Positions 54,093 through 64,000 of a DNA stretch of 64,000 nt are shown piece after piece. The number at the start of each line of letters is the position of its first letter. Position 1 is the first letter of the stretch. Source of the stretch: Pseudomonas sp. Irchel 3E13 (lineage in GTDB: Bacteria > Pseudomonadota > Gammaproteobacteria > Pseudomonadales > Pseudomonadaceae). Location: contig NZ_FYDX01000006.1 in NCBI RefSeq assembly GCF_900187455.1, forward strand, positions 248,001 through 312,000, written 5' to 3'. A program made the translations under genes and the position numbers. The notes beneath the pieces are model-generated. The model had not been told where the DNA came from, ran no database searches, and saw only the letters and a program-made list of their open reading frames with translations.

Positions 54093-55490
54093 ATGAACGA
54101 GATAACCGCCCCAGAGCAATATGATCTGCAAACCTCCGCCCTGAAGGTTCCGCCGCATTCCATCGAGGCCGAACAGGCCGTGCTCGGTGGCCTGATGCTG
54201 GACAACAACTCCTGGGAGCGAGTGCTCGATCAAGTCTCCGATGGCGACTTCTACCGCCATGACCACCGCCTGATCTTCCGGGCGATCCACAAGCTGGTCG
54301 ACCAGAACGTCCCCTTCGACGTCGTGACGCTGCACGAGCAGCTCGACAAAGAGGGCCTCAGCTCGCAAATCGGCGGCCTGGGCTATCTCGGCGAGCTAGC
54401 GAAGAACACCCCGTCGGTGGCCAACATCAAGGCCTACGCGCAGATCATTCGCGAGCGCTCGACGCTGCGCCAACTGATCAGCATCAGCAACGACATCGCC
54501 GACAGCGCCTTCAACCCGCAAGGGCGCAACGCCGCAGAAATCCTCGATGAAGCCGAGCGGCAGATCTTCCAGATCGCCGAGGCGCGGCCCAAGACCGGTG
54601 GCCCGGTGGGGGTCAACGACCTGTTGACCAAGGCCATCGACCGCATCGACACGCTGTTCAACTCCGACAGTGATATCACCGGCCTGTCCACCGGCTACAC
54701 CGACCTGGACGAGAAGACCAGCGGCCTGCAGCCGGCCGACTTAATCATCGTCGCCGGTCGTCCATCGATGGGTAAGACCACCTTCGCCATGAACCTGGTG
54801 GAAAACGCCGTGTTGCGTAGCGACAAGGCGGTGCTGGTGTACTCGCTGGAGATGCCAGGCGAATCGCTGATCATGCGGATGCTTTCGTCCCTCGGCCGCA
54901 TCGACCAGACCAAGGTGCGCTCCGGCCAACTGGACGACGACGACTGGCCGCGGTTGACCTCGGCGGTCAACCTGCTCAACGACCGCAAGCTGTTCATCGA
55001 CGACACCGCCGGCATCAGTCCGTCGGAGATGCGCGCGCGAACTCGTCGCCTGGTCCGTGAGCACGGCGAGGTCGGCATGATCATGATCGACTACCTGCAG
55101 TTGATGCAGATCCCGGGCTCCAGTGGCGACAACCGGACCAACGAGATTTCCGAAATCTCCCGCTCGCTCAAGGCCCTGGCCAAGGAATTCAACTGCCCGG
55201 TCATTGCCCTGTCGCAGCTCAACCGCTCCCTGGAGCAACGCCCGAACAAACGCCCGGTGAACTCCGACTTGCGGGAATCCGGAGCGATCGAGCAGGACGC
55301 CGACGTGATCATGTTCGTCTACCGGGACGAGGTCTATCACCCGGAAACCGAGCACAAGGGCATTGCCGAGATCATCATCGGCAAGCAGCGGAACGGCCCG
55401 ATCGGCTTTATCCGCCTCGCGTTCATTGGTAAGTACACCCGCTTCGAGAACCTTGCGCCAGGCAGCTACAACTTCGACGACGACGAATAA
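54093..55490 (+). CDS. dnaB: replicative DNA helicase
   Basis: The 465-residue hexameric helicase has the N-terminal helical domain ('SIEAEQAVLGGLMLDN'), a linker and the RecA-like motor with 'IIVAGRPSMGKTTFAMNL' (Walker A), 'IMIDYLQLM' (Walker B) and 'NKRPVNSDLRESGAIEQDAD'. I chose ATG 54093 because AGGTGG lies just upstream; GTG 54087 is in frame. No intein is present. Confidence 0.98.
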   Translation: MNEITAPEQYDLQTSALKVPPHSIEAEQAVLGGLMLDNNSWERVLDQVSDGDFYRHDHRLIFRAIHKLVDQNVPFDVVTLHEQLDKEGLSSQIGGLGYLGELAKNTPSVANIKAYAQIIRERSTLRQLISISNDIADSAFNPQGRNAAEILDEAERQIFQIAEARPKTGGPVGVNDLLTKAIDRIDTLFNSDSDITGLSTGYTDLDEKTSGLQPADLIIVAGRPSMGKTTFAMNLVENAVLRSDKAVLVYSLEMPGESLIMRMLSSLGRIDQTKVRSGQLDDDDWPRLTSAVNLLNDRKLFIDDTAGISPSEMRARTRRLVREHGEVGMIMIDYLQLMQIPGSSGDNRTNEISEISRSLKALAKEFNCPVIALSQLNRSLEQRPNKRPVNSDLRESGAIEQDADVIMFVYRDEVYHPETEHKGIAEIIIGKQRNGPIGFIRLAFIGKYTRFENLAPGSYNFDDDE

Positions 55491-55501
55491 AATCGTCCCC
55501 T

Positions 55502-55539
55502 GATCAATTCCGACCTGCAGCGTCGGAATTGGTCACTTT
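55502..55539 (+). terminator. terminator after dnaB
   Basis: A 13-bp stem (55502-55514 with 55522-55534, one G-T pair) is followed by ACTTTTT. A TATATT nearby may be the -10 of the next gene. Confidence 0.85.
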
Positions 55540-55596
55540 TTGTGCTATATTCCGCGCCCGCGATTTTTCCTGCATCCAAAAAAACCGGTCACTGAC

Positions 55597-57894
<2,298 letters not shown>

Positions 57895-57972
57895 TGTCCA
57901 TGGTGGGGCCTGTCGATGACATGCCCCGCCATGAGGCGTTGCAAGGCACTGGTTCAGTGCATTGTCTTTCAT

Positions 57973-58003
57973 AAGGCCGGCGCCTGGTGCGCCGGCCTTT
58001 GTT
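57973..58003 (+). terminator. terminator after the ygiQ-like gene
   Basis: AAGGCCGGCGC and its complement (57973-57983 with 57989-57999) form an 11-bp stem followed by TGTT. The T-run is short. Confidence 0.7.
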
Positions 58004-58104
58004 CATGTTCAATGAATGCTCGGCGCAAGCCCCGGTGGCATAACTCTTGCCGCGTTTCTGTGCAAAAACACTTGGCGCACGACGCCGAGACACCCTGCCC
58101 GTAA

Positions 58105-60594
58105 ATGAGCACTGCCATGGCTGACCTGCCGGATCGTTCTTCGCCGAGCGCCGCGACCTATCACGAGATGCTTGCCGCCGATGGCGCGGTGCGTCCGCAC
58201 TGGCAGGCGCTGTACGCCCATGTGCAGCGCAGCAGCCCGGCGCAACTGGCCCAGCGCCAGGCGCTGCTGAACCGGCAACTGCGGGAAAACGGTGTCACCT
58301 ACAACATCTACGCTGACCCCGACGGCGCCGACCGGCCGTGGGAGCTGGACCTGTTGCCGCAGGTCATTCCCGCCGCCGAGTGGCAGGCGATTGGCCAGGG
58401 CGTGGCGCAGCGTGCTCGCCTGCTCAACGCGGTGCTGGCGGATATCTATGGCCCGCAACAGCTGATTGGCGAAGGCCTGCTGCCCGCCGAGCTGGTGCAT
58501 GGGCACAATAATTTTCTCTGGCCGTGCCAGGGCATTTCGGTGCCGGAGCAGACCTTCCTGCATGTCTATGCTGCGGATCTGGCGCGTGGCCCCGATGGCC
58601 GTTGGTGGGTCACGGCGGATCGCACTCAAGCGCCGTCCGGTGCCGGCTATGCGCTGGAAAATCGCACTGTGGTGTCGCGCGCCTTTCCCGAGCTGTACCG
58701 CGACCTTCATGTGCAGCACCTGGCCGGCTTTTTCCGCACGCTGCAGCAGAGCCTGGCGCGACTGGCGCCCAGCGAGCGGGAAACGCCGCTGGTGGTGCTG
58801 CTGACGCCGGGGCGCTTCAACGAAAGCTATTTCGAACACCTTTACCTGGCCCGCCAGCTTGGCTATCCGCTGGTGGAAGGCAGCGACCTGACCGTGCGCG
58901 ACGGTACGGTCTTCCTCAAGACGCTGAGCGGCCTGCGGCGGGTCCACGCGATCATGCGCCGGCTCGATGACGACTTCTGCGACCCACTGGAACTGCGCAC
59001 CGACTCGGCCCTGGGTGTGCCGGGCCTGCTGGACGCGGTACGCCAGGGGCGGGTGCTGGTGGCGAATGCCTTGGGCAGCGGGGTGCTGGAGTCGCCCGGT
59101 TTGCTTGGCTTCCTGCCGGCCATCAGTCAGCGCCTGTTCGGCGAAGAACTGAGCCTGCCGTCCATCGCCACCTGGTGGTGCGGCGAGCCGGCGGCGCTGG
59201 AGCAGGCGGTGGAAAAACTGCCAGAACTGCTGTTCAAGCCGGCGTTTCCTTCGCAGAGCTTCCAGCCGCTGCTGGGGCGAGATCTGGATGACGCCCAGCG
59301 TCAGGCCCTGGTCGGGCGCCTGCGGGCGCGTCCTTACGCTTACGTCGCCCAGGAACTGGCGCAACTTTCCCAGGCGCCGGTGTGGCAGGCCGATCACTTG
59401 CAGGCGCGCCCGGTGGGCATGCGCGTCTATGCCGTGGCCAGTGCCGATGGCTACCGGGTGCTGCCGGGCGGATTGACCCGGGTGGCGGCGCAGGCGGATG
59501 CCGAGGTGGTCTCGATGCAGCGCGGCGGGGCGAGCAAGGACACCTGGGTGCTCGGCGAGGTCGCCGCTCAAGGCGAGCAATGGCAGGCCAGTCGCAGCCT
59601 CGGCGTGGCCGACCTGATCCGCCAGGACCCGTATCTGCCCTCGCGGGTGGTGGAGAACCTGTTCTGGTTCGGCCGCTACTGCGAACGTTGTGATGCCAGC
59701 GCGCGGCTGCTGCGAATTCTCCTGAGCGGTTATCTTGACGGCGACTCGCCGCAAGCGCTGGATGCCGCCGTGACCCTGGCCGAGGAGCTTTCGCTGTTGC
59801 CCGCCGAGGGCACGCTGGACGCGCGTTTGCGCACGGCATTGCTCGACCCGGCGTGGGGTTTCAGCCTGCGGGCCAACCTTCAGCGTCTGCAATGGGCGGC
59901 AGGGCAGGTGCGCGGCAAGCTTTCGCGGGAGAACTGGCAGGCGCTGGTGGAGCTGCAACGGGAAGCCCAAAGCCTCGATGATCTGTCAGCGGATTTCGCC
60001 GAGCTGCTGGACTTCCTCAACCGCCTGATTCTCGCGCTGGCGGCGCTGTCCGGTTTCGCCCTGGATGACATGACCCGCGACGAAGGCTGGCGCTTCCTGA
60101 TGACGGGGCGGCGCATCGAGCGCGTCTACGCCTTGAGCAGCAGCCTGGCGAGCTTCCTGCGCGGGCCGGGAGACGCCGATCAGGTGGGGCTGGAGTGGCT
60201 GCTGGAACTGGCCAACAGCAGCATCACTTATCGCTCGCGTTACCTGGCGGTGGCGCAGCGGGTGCCGGTGCTGGACTTGCTCCTGCTGGACGAGCAGAAC
60301 CCCCATGCGGTGCTGTTCCAGCTCAAGGCGCTGCTGCGCTCGCTGGGGCGTCTGCAAGAGTCCTTTGGCACCCCGCCGGAAGCGGATCTGGCGCAGCTTG
60401 CTGTCCGCCTGCAGCGTTTCGACCTGCACAGCCTGGAAAACCCGTTGTTCGGCGAAACCAGCGTGCGCGCGGTGCTCGACGGTCTGGCGGCGCTGCTCAC
60501 GGAAATCGCCGAGGCCAGCGAGGCGGTATCGGACCGCCTGGCCCTGCGTCACTTCGCCCATGTCGATATCAGCCAGCAGACGGTGTCCGCCTGA
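58105..60594 (+). CDS. circularly permuted ATP-grasp / alpha-E domain fusion
   Basis: The 829-residue protein joins a circularly permuted ATP-grasp domain (about 1-470; 'NRQLRENGVTYNIYADPDG', 'GHNNFLWPCQGISVPEQTFL', 'TPGRFNESYFEHLYLARQLG') to an alpha-E (DUF403) helical domain (about 510-820; 'PSRVVENLFWFGRYCERCDA'). With the overlapping transglutaminase gene it forms a conserved set suspected of making or processing a peptide or protein tag. The substrate is unknown. The start may be ATG 58105 or the in-frame ATG 58117. Confidence 0.9.
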   Translation: MSTAMADLPDRSSPSAATYHEMLAADGAVRPHWQALYAHVQRSSPAQLAQRQALLNRQLRENGVTYNIYADPDGADRPWELDLLPQVIPAAEWQAIGQGVAQRARLLNAVLADIYGPQQLIGEGLLPAELVHGHNNFLWPCQGISVPEQTFLHVYAADLARGPDGRWWVTADRTQAPSGAGYALENRTVVSRAFPELYRDLHVQHLAGFFRTLQQSLARLAPSERETPLVVLLTPGRFNESYFEHLYLARQLGYPLVEGSDLTVRDGTVFLKTLSGLRRVHAIMRRLDDDFCDPLELRTDSALGVPGLLDAVRQGRVLVANALGSGVLESPGLLGFLPAISQRLFGEELSLPSIATWWCGEPAALEQAVEKLPELLFKPAFPSQSFQPLLGRDLDDAQRQALVGRLRARPYAYVAQELAQLSQAPVWQADHLQARPVGMRVYAVASADGYRVLPGGLTRVAAQADAEVVSMQRGGASKDTWVLGEVAAQGEQWQASRSLGVADLIRQDPYLPSRVVENLFWFGRYCERCDASARLLRILLSGYLDGDSPQALDAAVTLAEELSLLPAEGTLDARLRTALLDPAWGFSLRANLQRLQWAAGQVRGKLSRENWQALVELQREAQSLDDLSADFAELLDFLNRLILALAALSGFALDDMTRDEGWRFLMTGRRIERVYALSSSLASFLRGPGDADQVGLEWLLELANSSITYRSRYLAVAQRVPVLDLLLLDEQNPHAVLFQLKALLRSLGRLQESFGTPPEADLAQLAVRLQRFDLHSLENPLFGETSVRAVLDGLAALLTEIAEASEAVSDRLALRHFAHVDISQQTVSA

Positions 60595-61508
60595 TGAGCG
60601 TTCGTTACCAGATTCTTCACGACACCCATTACCGCTACGCCAGCCCGGTGTCGCTGGCCCAGCAACTGGTGCACCTGTGGCCGCGGGATTGCCCGTGGCA
60701 GCGCTGCGAAGCGCGGCAACTGGACGTGACGCCCACGCCGACGCGACGGCGTGATGCGCTGGATGTGTTCGGCAACCCGTTGACCCGGTTGGCCCTGGAA
60801 TACCAGCACGATGAGCTGCGGGTCAGCACCCGGGTGCGTGTCGAGGTGCTGCCCCGGCCTGCGCCCTGCCTGACGGATTCACCGCCTTGGGAACTTGCGC
60901 GCAACGCCCTTGGCTATTCGCGACAGGCGCTGTCGGCGGAGGTCCTGGATGCCTGCCGTTACCGTTTCGAGTCGCCGTATGTCCGCCTGAAAAAGCGTTT
61001 CGTGGAGTTCTCCGAGCCGTGCTTCGGTGCCGGCGTGCCGCTGCTGGTGGCGGTGCGGGCGCTGATGGAAAAGATCTTTCGCGAATTCACCTTCGATGCC
61101 GGTGCGACCCAGGTCGCCACACCCTTGGTGGAGGTGCTGGCGCGCCGTCGCGGCGTCTGCCAGGACTTCGCCCACCTGATGCTCGCCTGCCTGCGCTCTC
61201 GCGGCCTGCCGGCGCGCTATGTCAGCGGCTACCTGCTGACACGGCCGCCGCCCGGGCAGGCCCGGCTGATCGGCGCCGATGCCTCGCATGCCTGGGTCTC
61301 GGTGTTCTGCCCGCGGCAGGGTTGGGTGGATTTCGATCCCACCAACAACCTGCTGCCGGCGCTGGAACACATCACCCTCGGTTGGGGCCGGGACTTTTCC
61401 GATGTGTCGCCGCTGCGCGGGGTGATCCTCGGTGGTGGCAACCACGACCCGGACGTACGGGTGACGGTGCTGCCACTGGAGGACGAGCCGGCTCAGGCGG
61501 GCGGCTGA
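60594..61508 (+). CDS. transglutaminase-like family protein
   Basis: The 304-residue protein has an N-terminal β-domain ('[20 protein letters not shown]') and a cysteine-protease-like transglutaminase core: '[20 protein letters not shown]' (Cys), '[20 protein letters not shown]' (His) and 'FDPTNN' (Asp). Its start shares a base with the stop of the ATP-grasp gene, so the two are co-translated. Its 3' end overlaps the convergent LOG gene by 16 bases. Confidence 0.92.
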   Translation: MSVRYQILHDTHYRYASPVSLAQQLVHLWPRDCPWQRCEARQLDVTPTPTRRRDALDVFGNPLTRLALEYQHDELRVSTRVRVEVLPRPAPCLTDSPPWELARNALGYSRQALSAEVLDACRYRFESPYVRLKKRFVEFSEPCFGAGVPLLVAVRALMEKIFREFTFDAGATQVATPLVEVLARRRGVCQDFAHLMLACLRSRGLPARYVSGYLLTRPPPGQARLIGADASHAWVSVFCPRQGWVDFDPTNNLLPALEHITLGWGRDFSDVSPLRGVILGGGNHDPDVRVTVLPLEDEPAQAGG

Positions 61509-62080
61509 TCGACCCACTTCGGCGCGACCACCGGCTTCCAGGCGTCCAGTGCGTCGAGCAGGGCGTCGGGCTCGGGATTGAGCTGCAGCATCGAGCGGTG
61601 TTGCGGGCGGACGAAACCTTCCTCGACCACATGATCGAGGAAGCCGCTGAGTTTCTCGTAGAAGCCGTTGACCTCCAGCAGCCCCAGTGGCTTGCCGTGG
61701 TAGCCGAGCTGGCCCCAGGTCCAGACTTCGAACAGTTCTTCCAGGGTGCCGAGGCCACCGGGCAGGGCGATGAAGGCATCGCTCAGTTCGGCCATGCGCG
61801 CCTTGCGGGCGTGCATGCCGTCCACGACTTCAAGGCGGGTGAGGCCGGTGTGGGCGATTTCGGCGCGTTGCAGGCTGACCGGGATGATGCCGATCACCTC
61901 ACCGCCGGCCGCCATGGCCGCGTCGGCGACGATGCCCATCAGGCCCACGGCGCCACCGCCGTAGACCAGGGTCAGACCGCGACGGGCGATGGCCTCGCCG
62001 AGCGCCACCGCGGCTTCGCGGTAGGCCGGATTGGCGCCGGTGCTGGCGCCGCAGAATACACAGACGGAACGTAGAGACAT
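61493..62080 (-). CDS. LOG-family nucleotide 5'-monophosphate phosphoribohydrolase
   Basis: The 195-residue Rossmann protein has the two LOG motifs: 'GMHARKARM' (the RK motif) and '[16 protein letters not shown]' (PGGxGTxxE). '[16 protein letters not shown]' is also typical. LOG enzymes release the base from cytokinin-type and other nucleoside monophosphates. In Pseudomonas it is probably a nucleotide-maintenance enzyme. I chose ATG 62080 ('[13 protein letters not shown]') with GGAG upstream. Confidence 0.93.
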   Translation of the reverse strand: MSLRSVCVFCGASTGANPAYREAAVALGEAIARRGLTLVYGGGAVGLMGIVADAAMAAGGEVIGIIPVSLQRAEIAHTGLTRLEVVDGMHARKARMAELSDAFIALPGGLGTLEELFEVWTWGQLGYHGKPLGLLEVNGFYEKLSGFLDHVVEEGFVRPQHRSMLQLNPEPDALLDALDAWKPVVAPKWVDQPPA

Positions 62081-62144
62081 GGTTTTCTCCGGGTCGAAAA
62101 TCGCCACAGAGTAAGGGCCATGGGCAGGTCTTCCAAGCGTTGTG

Positions 62145-62234
62145 TTATTCCGGGCGGGAGAACTCGTACACGTTGCCGGCGTTGGCGCAGGCGTAGGCGG
62201 CGAGCATGCTTTGCATGAAAGTGCTGATGGACAT
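62145..62234 (-). CDS. candidate small ORF of 29 residues upstream of the LOG gene
   Basis: A 29-codon frame, beginning [20 protein letters not shown] and ending EFSRPE, starts at ATG 62234 with TTAGGAGTAG just upstream. The ribosome site is better than that of many annotated genes here. It lies 65 bases before the LOG gene on the same strand. The helix-like, weakly hydrophobic first half could be a small membrane-associated peptide. I do not recognise a family. Confidence 0.45.
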   Translation of the reverse strand: MSISTFMQSMLAAYACANAGNVYEFSRPE

Positions 62235-62352
62235 GTAGGACTACTCCTAATTGAGAGGTTGTCGCATCGTCCGTCATACGGGCATGATGGGCACGTTGAT
62301 TGTCTTGATGGACACCATAGAAGAATTTCACCGCCCGGATATGGTCCCACGT

Positions 62353-62366
62353 TTGACCCATATCAG
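62353..62366 (+). promoter_or_regulatory. possible Anr/FNR box upstream of azurin
   Basis: TTGAC-CCAT-ATCAG matches 8 of 10 fixed positions of TTGAT-N4-ATCAA and lies about 70 bases before the azurin start, a workable position for an activator. Azurin is Anr-controlled in P. aeruginosa. Confidence 0.35.
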
Positions 62367-62428
62367 CAGCGCAGAGCGCTGGATAGGGCAGTCTGATTTC
62401 GATAAAAAACCTGCCATGGAGATTCACA

Positions 62429-62875
62429 ATGTTTGCCAAGTTCGTTGCCGTGTCCCTGCTGACCGTTGCCAGTGCCCAGGTAATGGCCGCTGATTGCAAG
62501 GTCACCGTCGACTCCACCGACCAGATGTCTTTCAACACCAAGGAAATCGCCATCGACAAGAGCTGCAAGCAGTTCACCGTCGAACTGACCCACTCCGGCA
62601 ACCTGCCGAAGAACGTCATGGGCCACAACCTGGTGATCAGCAAAGCCGCTGACATGCAGCCAATCGCTACCGACGGCCTGAGCGCCGGTATCGACAAGGA
62701 TTACCTGAAAGAGGGTGATACCCGCGTGATCGCGCACACCAAAGTGATCGGCGCTGGCGAGAAAGACGCCGTTACCTTCGACGTTTCGAAGCTGGCCGCT
62801 GGCGAAAGCTACGGCTTCTTCTGCTCCTTCCCGGGCCACATCTCGATGATGAAAGGCACCATCGTTCTGAAGTAA
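62429..62875 (+). CDS. azu: azurin (blue copper protein)
   Basis: The 148-residue precursor has a signal peptide ending VMA and a mature chain starting '[20 protein letters not shown]'. The copper ligands are visible: His46 in '[10 protein letters not shown]', and Cys112, His117 and Met121 in '[16 protein letters not shown]'. The Cys3-Cys26 disulfide pair is present. Azurin carries single electrons in the periplasm. Confidence 0.98.
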   Translation: MFAKFVAVSLLTVASAQVMAADCKVTVDSTDQMSFNTKEIAIDKSCKQFTVELTHSGNLPKNVMGHNLVISKAADMQPIATDGLSAGIDKDYLKEGDTRVIAHTKVIGAGEKDAVTFDVSKLAAGESYGFFCSFPGHISMMKGTIVLK

Positions 62876-62884
62876 AAGTCCCTT

Positions 62885-62952
62885 TCGCGAGCAAGCTCGC
62901 TCCTACGGGTTCGGCACATGCCGGGCTGTGTAGGAGCGAGCTTGCTCGCGAT
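62885..62952. repeat. REP doublet (REPIN), diverging orientation
   Basis: The same 24-base REP family as at 51.6 kb appears twice between azurin and nadE, here tail to tail with a 23-base centre; the first copy lacks the outermost bases. It lies between convergent genes and may serve as a transcription barrier. Confidence 0.92.
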
Positions 62953-62955
62953 GCC

Positions 62956-63783
62956 TCAAGGCGCGAACGGCATTTCTCGCTTGTGATGCGTCTTTTCATA
63001 CGTCCGCTTGATGATCCCGAACGCTTCCTCGCTCACCGGCTCGCCGTGCAGGAAGGCGTCGATCTGCGCGTAGGTCACGCCGTGTGACGCTTCGTCCGGC
63101 TTGCCCGGCGCGAGGTCTTCCAGGTCGGCGGTCGGCACTTTCTCTACCAGTGACTCCGGCGCGCCAAAGCTGCGTGCGATCGAACGCACCTGGTTTTTCA
63201 CCAGCCCGCTCAGCGGTGCCAGGTCGCAGGCGCCATCACCGAACTTGGTGAAGAACCCCATCACTGCTTCCGCCGCATGGTCAGTGCCGATCACCAGGCC
63301 CGCGCGGGCACCGGCGATGGTGTACTGGGCCACCATGCGCATGCGCGCCTTGGTGTTGCCGACCACGAAATCCACCAGGCTCGGCTGGCCGCCTTCCAGC
63401 GCCTTGACCTCGGTGGCGAGGGCGCGCACCGCCGGGGCGATGTTCACCGTGTGCAGTTCGTCCGGCTGGATGAAGTCGATGCAGGCCTGGGCATCGTGTT
63501 CGTCGTGCTGCACGTGGTACGGCAGGCGCACGGCGATGAAACGGTAGTGCTCGTCACCGCTCTGCTGGCGCAGGTCGTTGATCGCGCGCTGGGCCAGCAG
63601 CGCCGCGGTCAGCGAATCGACGCCGCCGCTGATGCCCAGCACCAGGGTCTTGAGCCCGGCGTTTTTCAGGCATTGCTGGATGAAGTCGACGCGCCGGGCC
63701 ACTTCGGCCTCGAGCGCGGCCTCGTCGGCGAACGGCGGCTGGACCTTGAGCTGCTGCGCGATCTCTCGCTGGACGGCTTGCAT
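62956..63783 (-). CDS. nadE: NH3-dependent NAD+ synthetase
   Basis: The 275-residue enzyme makes NAD from deamido-NAD with ammonia. '[20 protein letters not shown]' is the PP-loop, '[20 protein letters not shown]' and '[13 protein letters not shown]' are family segments. There is no glutaminase domain. It starts 3 bases after the pncB stop, so the two NAD-salvage genes form one operon. Confidence 0.97.
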   Translation of the reverse strand: MQAVQREIAQQLKVQPPFADEAALEAEVARRVDFIQQCLKNAGLKTLVLGISGGVDSLTAALLAQRAINDLRQQSGDEHYRFIAVRLPYHVQHDEHDAQACIDFIQPDELHTVNIAPAVRALATEVKALEGGQPSLVDFVVGNTKARMRMVAQYTIAGARAGLVIGTDHAAEAVMGFFTKFGDGACDLAPLSGLVKNQVRSIARSFGAPESLVEKVPTADLEDLAPGKPDEASHGVTYAQIDAFLHGEPVSEEAFGIIKRTYEKTHHKREMPFAP

Positions 63784-63786
63784 GGG

Positions 63787-64000
63787 TTACTCCTCGCTGG
63801 GAACTTTGAAAACGTGACGCAGGTAGGAAACGAAGTTGGGGTCGCGACACTGGGTCTTGGCGGCCTCATCGGAAATCTTGGCCACGGGCTGGCCATTACA
63901 GTCCGTCATTTTAAGCACGATGCTCATCGGCGCCACTCCGGGGATGTCGCAGGTGAGGTTGGTGCCGATGCCGAAGCTGACATTGATCCGCCCGCGCAGG
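63787..64000 (-). CDS. pncB: nicotinate phosphoribosyltransferase, C-terminal end (partial)
   Basis: Only the last 70 or so residues are in the window: '[20 protein letters not shown]', then '[17 protein letters not shown]' and an end in 'HVFKVPSEE'. The Gly-rich segment is the phosphate-binding part of PncB. The operon with nadE fits NAD salvage. The N-terminus lies beyond the right edge. Confidence 0.93.
   Translation of the reverse strand, partial: LRGRINVSFGIGTNLTCDIPGVAPMSIVLKMTDCNGQPVAKISDEAAKTQCRDPNFVSYLRHVFKVPSEE

Overview
The window is a stretch of Pseudomonas chromosome, most likely from the P. fluorescens complex. The evidence is high GC, a gene order that largely follows the P. 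aeruginosa block from motAB to pncB (recalled, not computed), an azurin gene, and paired REP sequences built on the 'GTAGGAGCGAGCTTGCTCGC' core common in that group. 

Core block 1 (1-19.7 kb): a partial HDOD-domain gene, motAB, a TIR-domain gene, rsgA, orn, a TRIC/UPF0126 channel gene and queG lead into the run nnr-tsaE-amiB-mutL-miaA-hfq-hflX-hflK-hflC-hisZ-purA. Many of these genes overlap or nearly touch and are probably co-transcribed. 

Accessory block (19.8-47.7 kb), inserted between purA and a pair of identical tRNA-Leu(CAG) genes: a chemoreceptor gene; a periplasmic iron-type binding protein and permease with no ATPase; and a large minus-strand cluster (40.8 to 24.5 kb). The cluster encodes a SAM methyltransferase, an FptX/RhtX-like MFS protein, a PigD-like ThDP enzyme, a fused acyl-thioester reductase/class III aminotransferase, a MoeZ-type adenylyl/sulfurtransferase, a JAMM protease, a MoaD/CysO-type sulfur carrier, a tandem CaiB-like CoA-transferase, an acyl-CoA synthetase, an acyl-CoA dehydrogenase, a frameshifted MFS transporter and a GH88-like hydrolase. 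The sulfur-carrier module is the hallmark of thiocarboxylate metallophores such as PDTC and thioquinolobactin, so I read this as a thiocarboxylate metallophore pathway, possibly a new variant. 

Divergent from it, across a Fur box, lies an AraC-family regulator, followed by a 1041-residue TonB-dependent receptor, a secreted protein with the C-terminal barrel of Slam substrates, and a Slam outer-membrane protein (type XI secretion). The receptor promoter carries its own inverted repeat. The regulator therefore sits between a metal-chelator pathway and a receptor/secreted binder/secretion-protein trio. That pairing is the most interesting feature of the window. 

Core block 2 (47.7-64 kb): two tRNA-Leu genes, rnr-rlmB, a REPIN, rpsF-rpsR-DUF2232-rplI, dnaB, a YgiQ-type radical SAM gene, an ATP-grasp/alpha-E plus transglutaminase pair, a LOG-family gene with a possible 29-residue ORF upstream, azurin, a second REPIN, nadE and the 3' end of pncB. 

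Functions come from reading the translations and recalling families. No database search was run.
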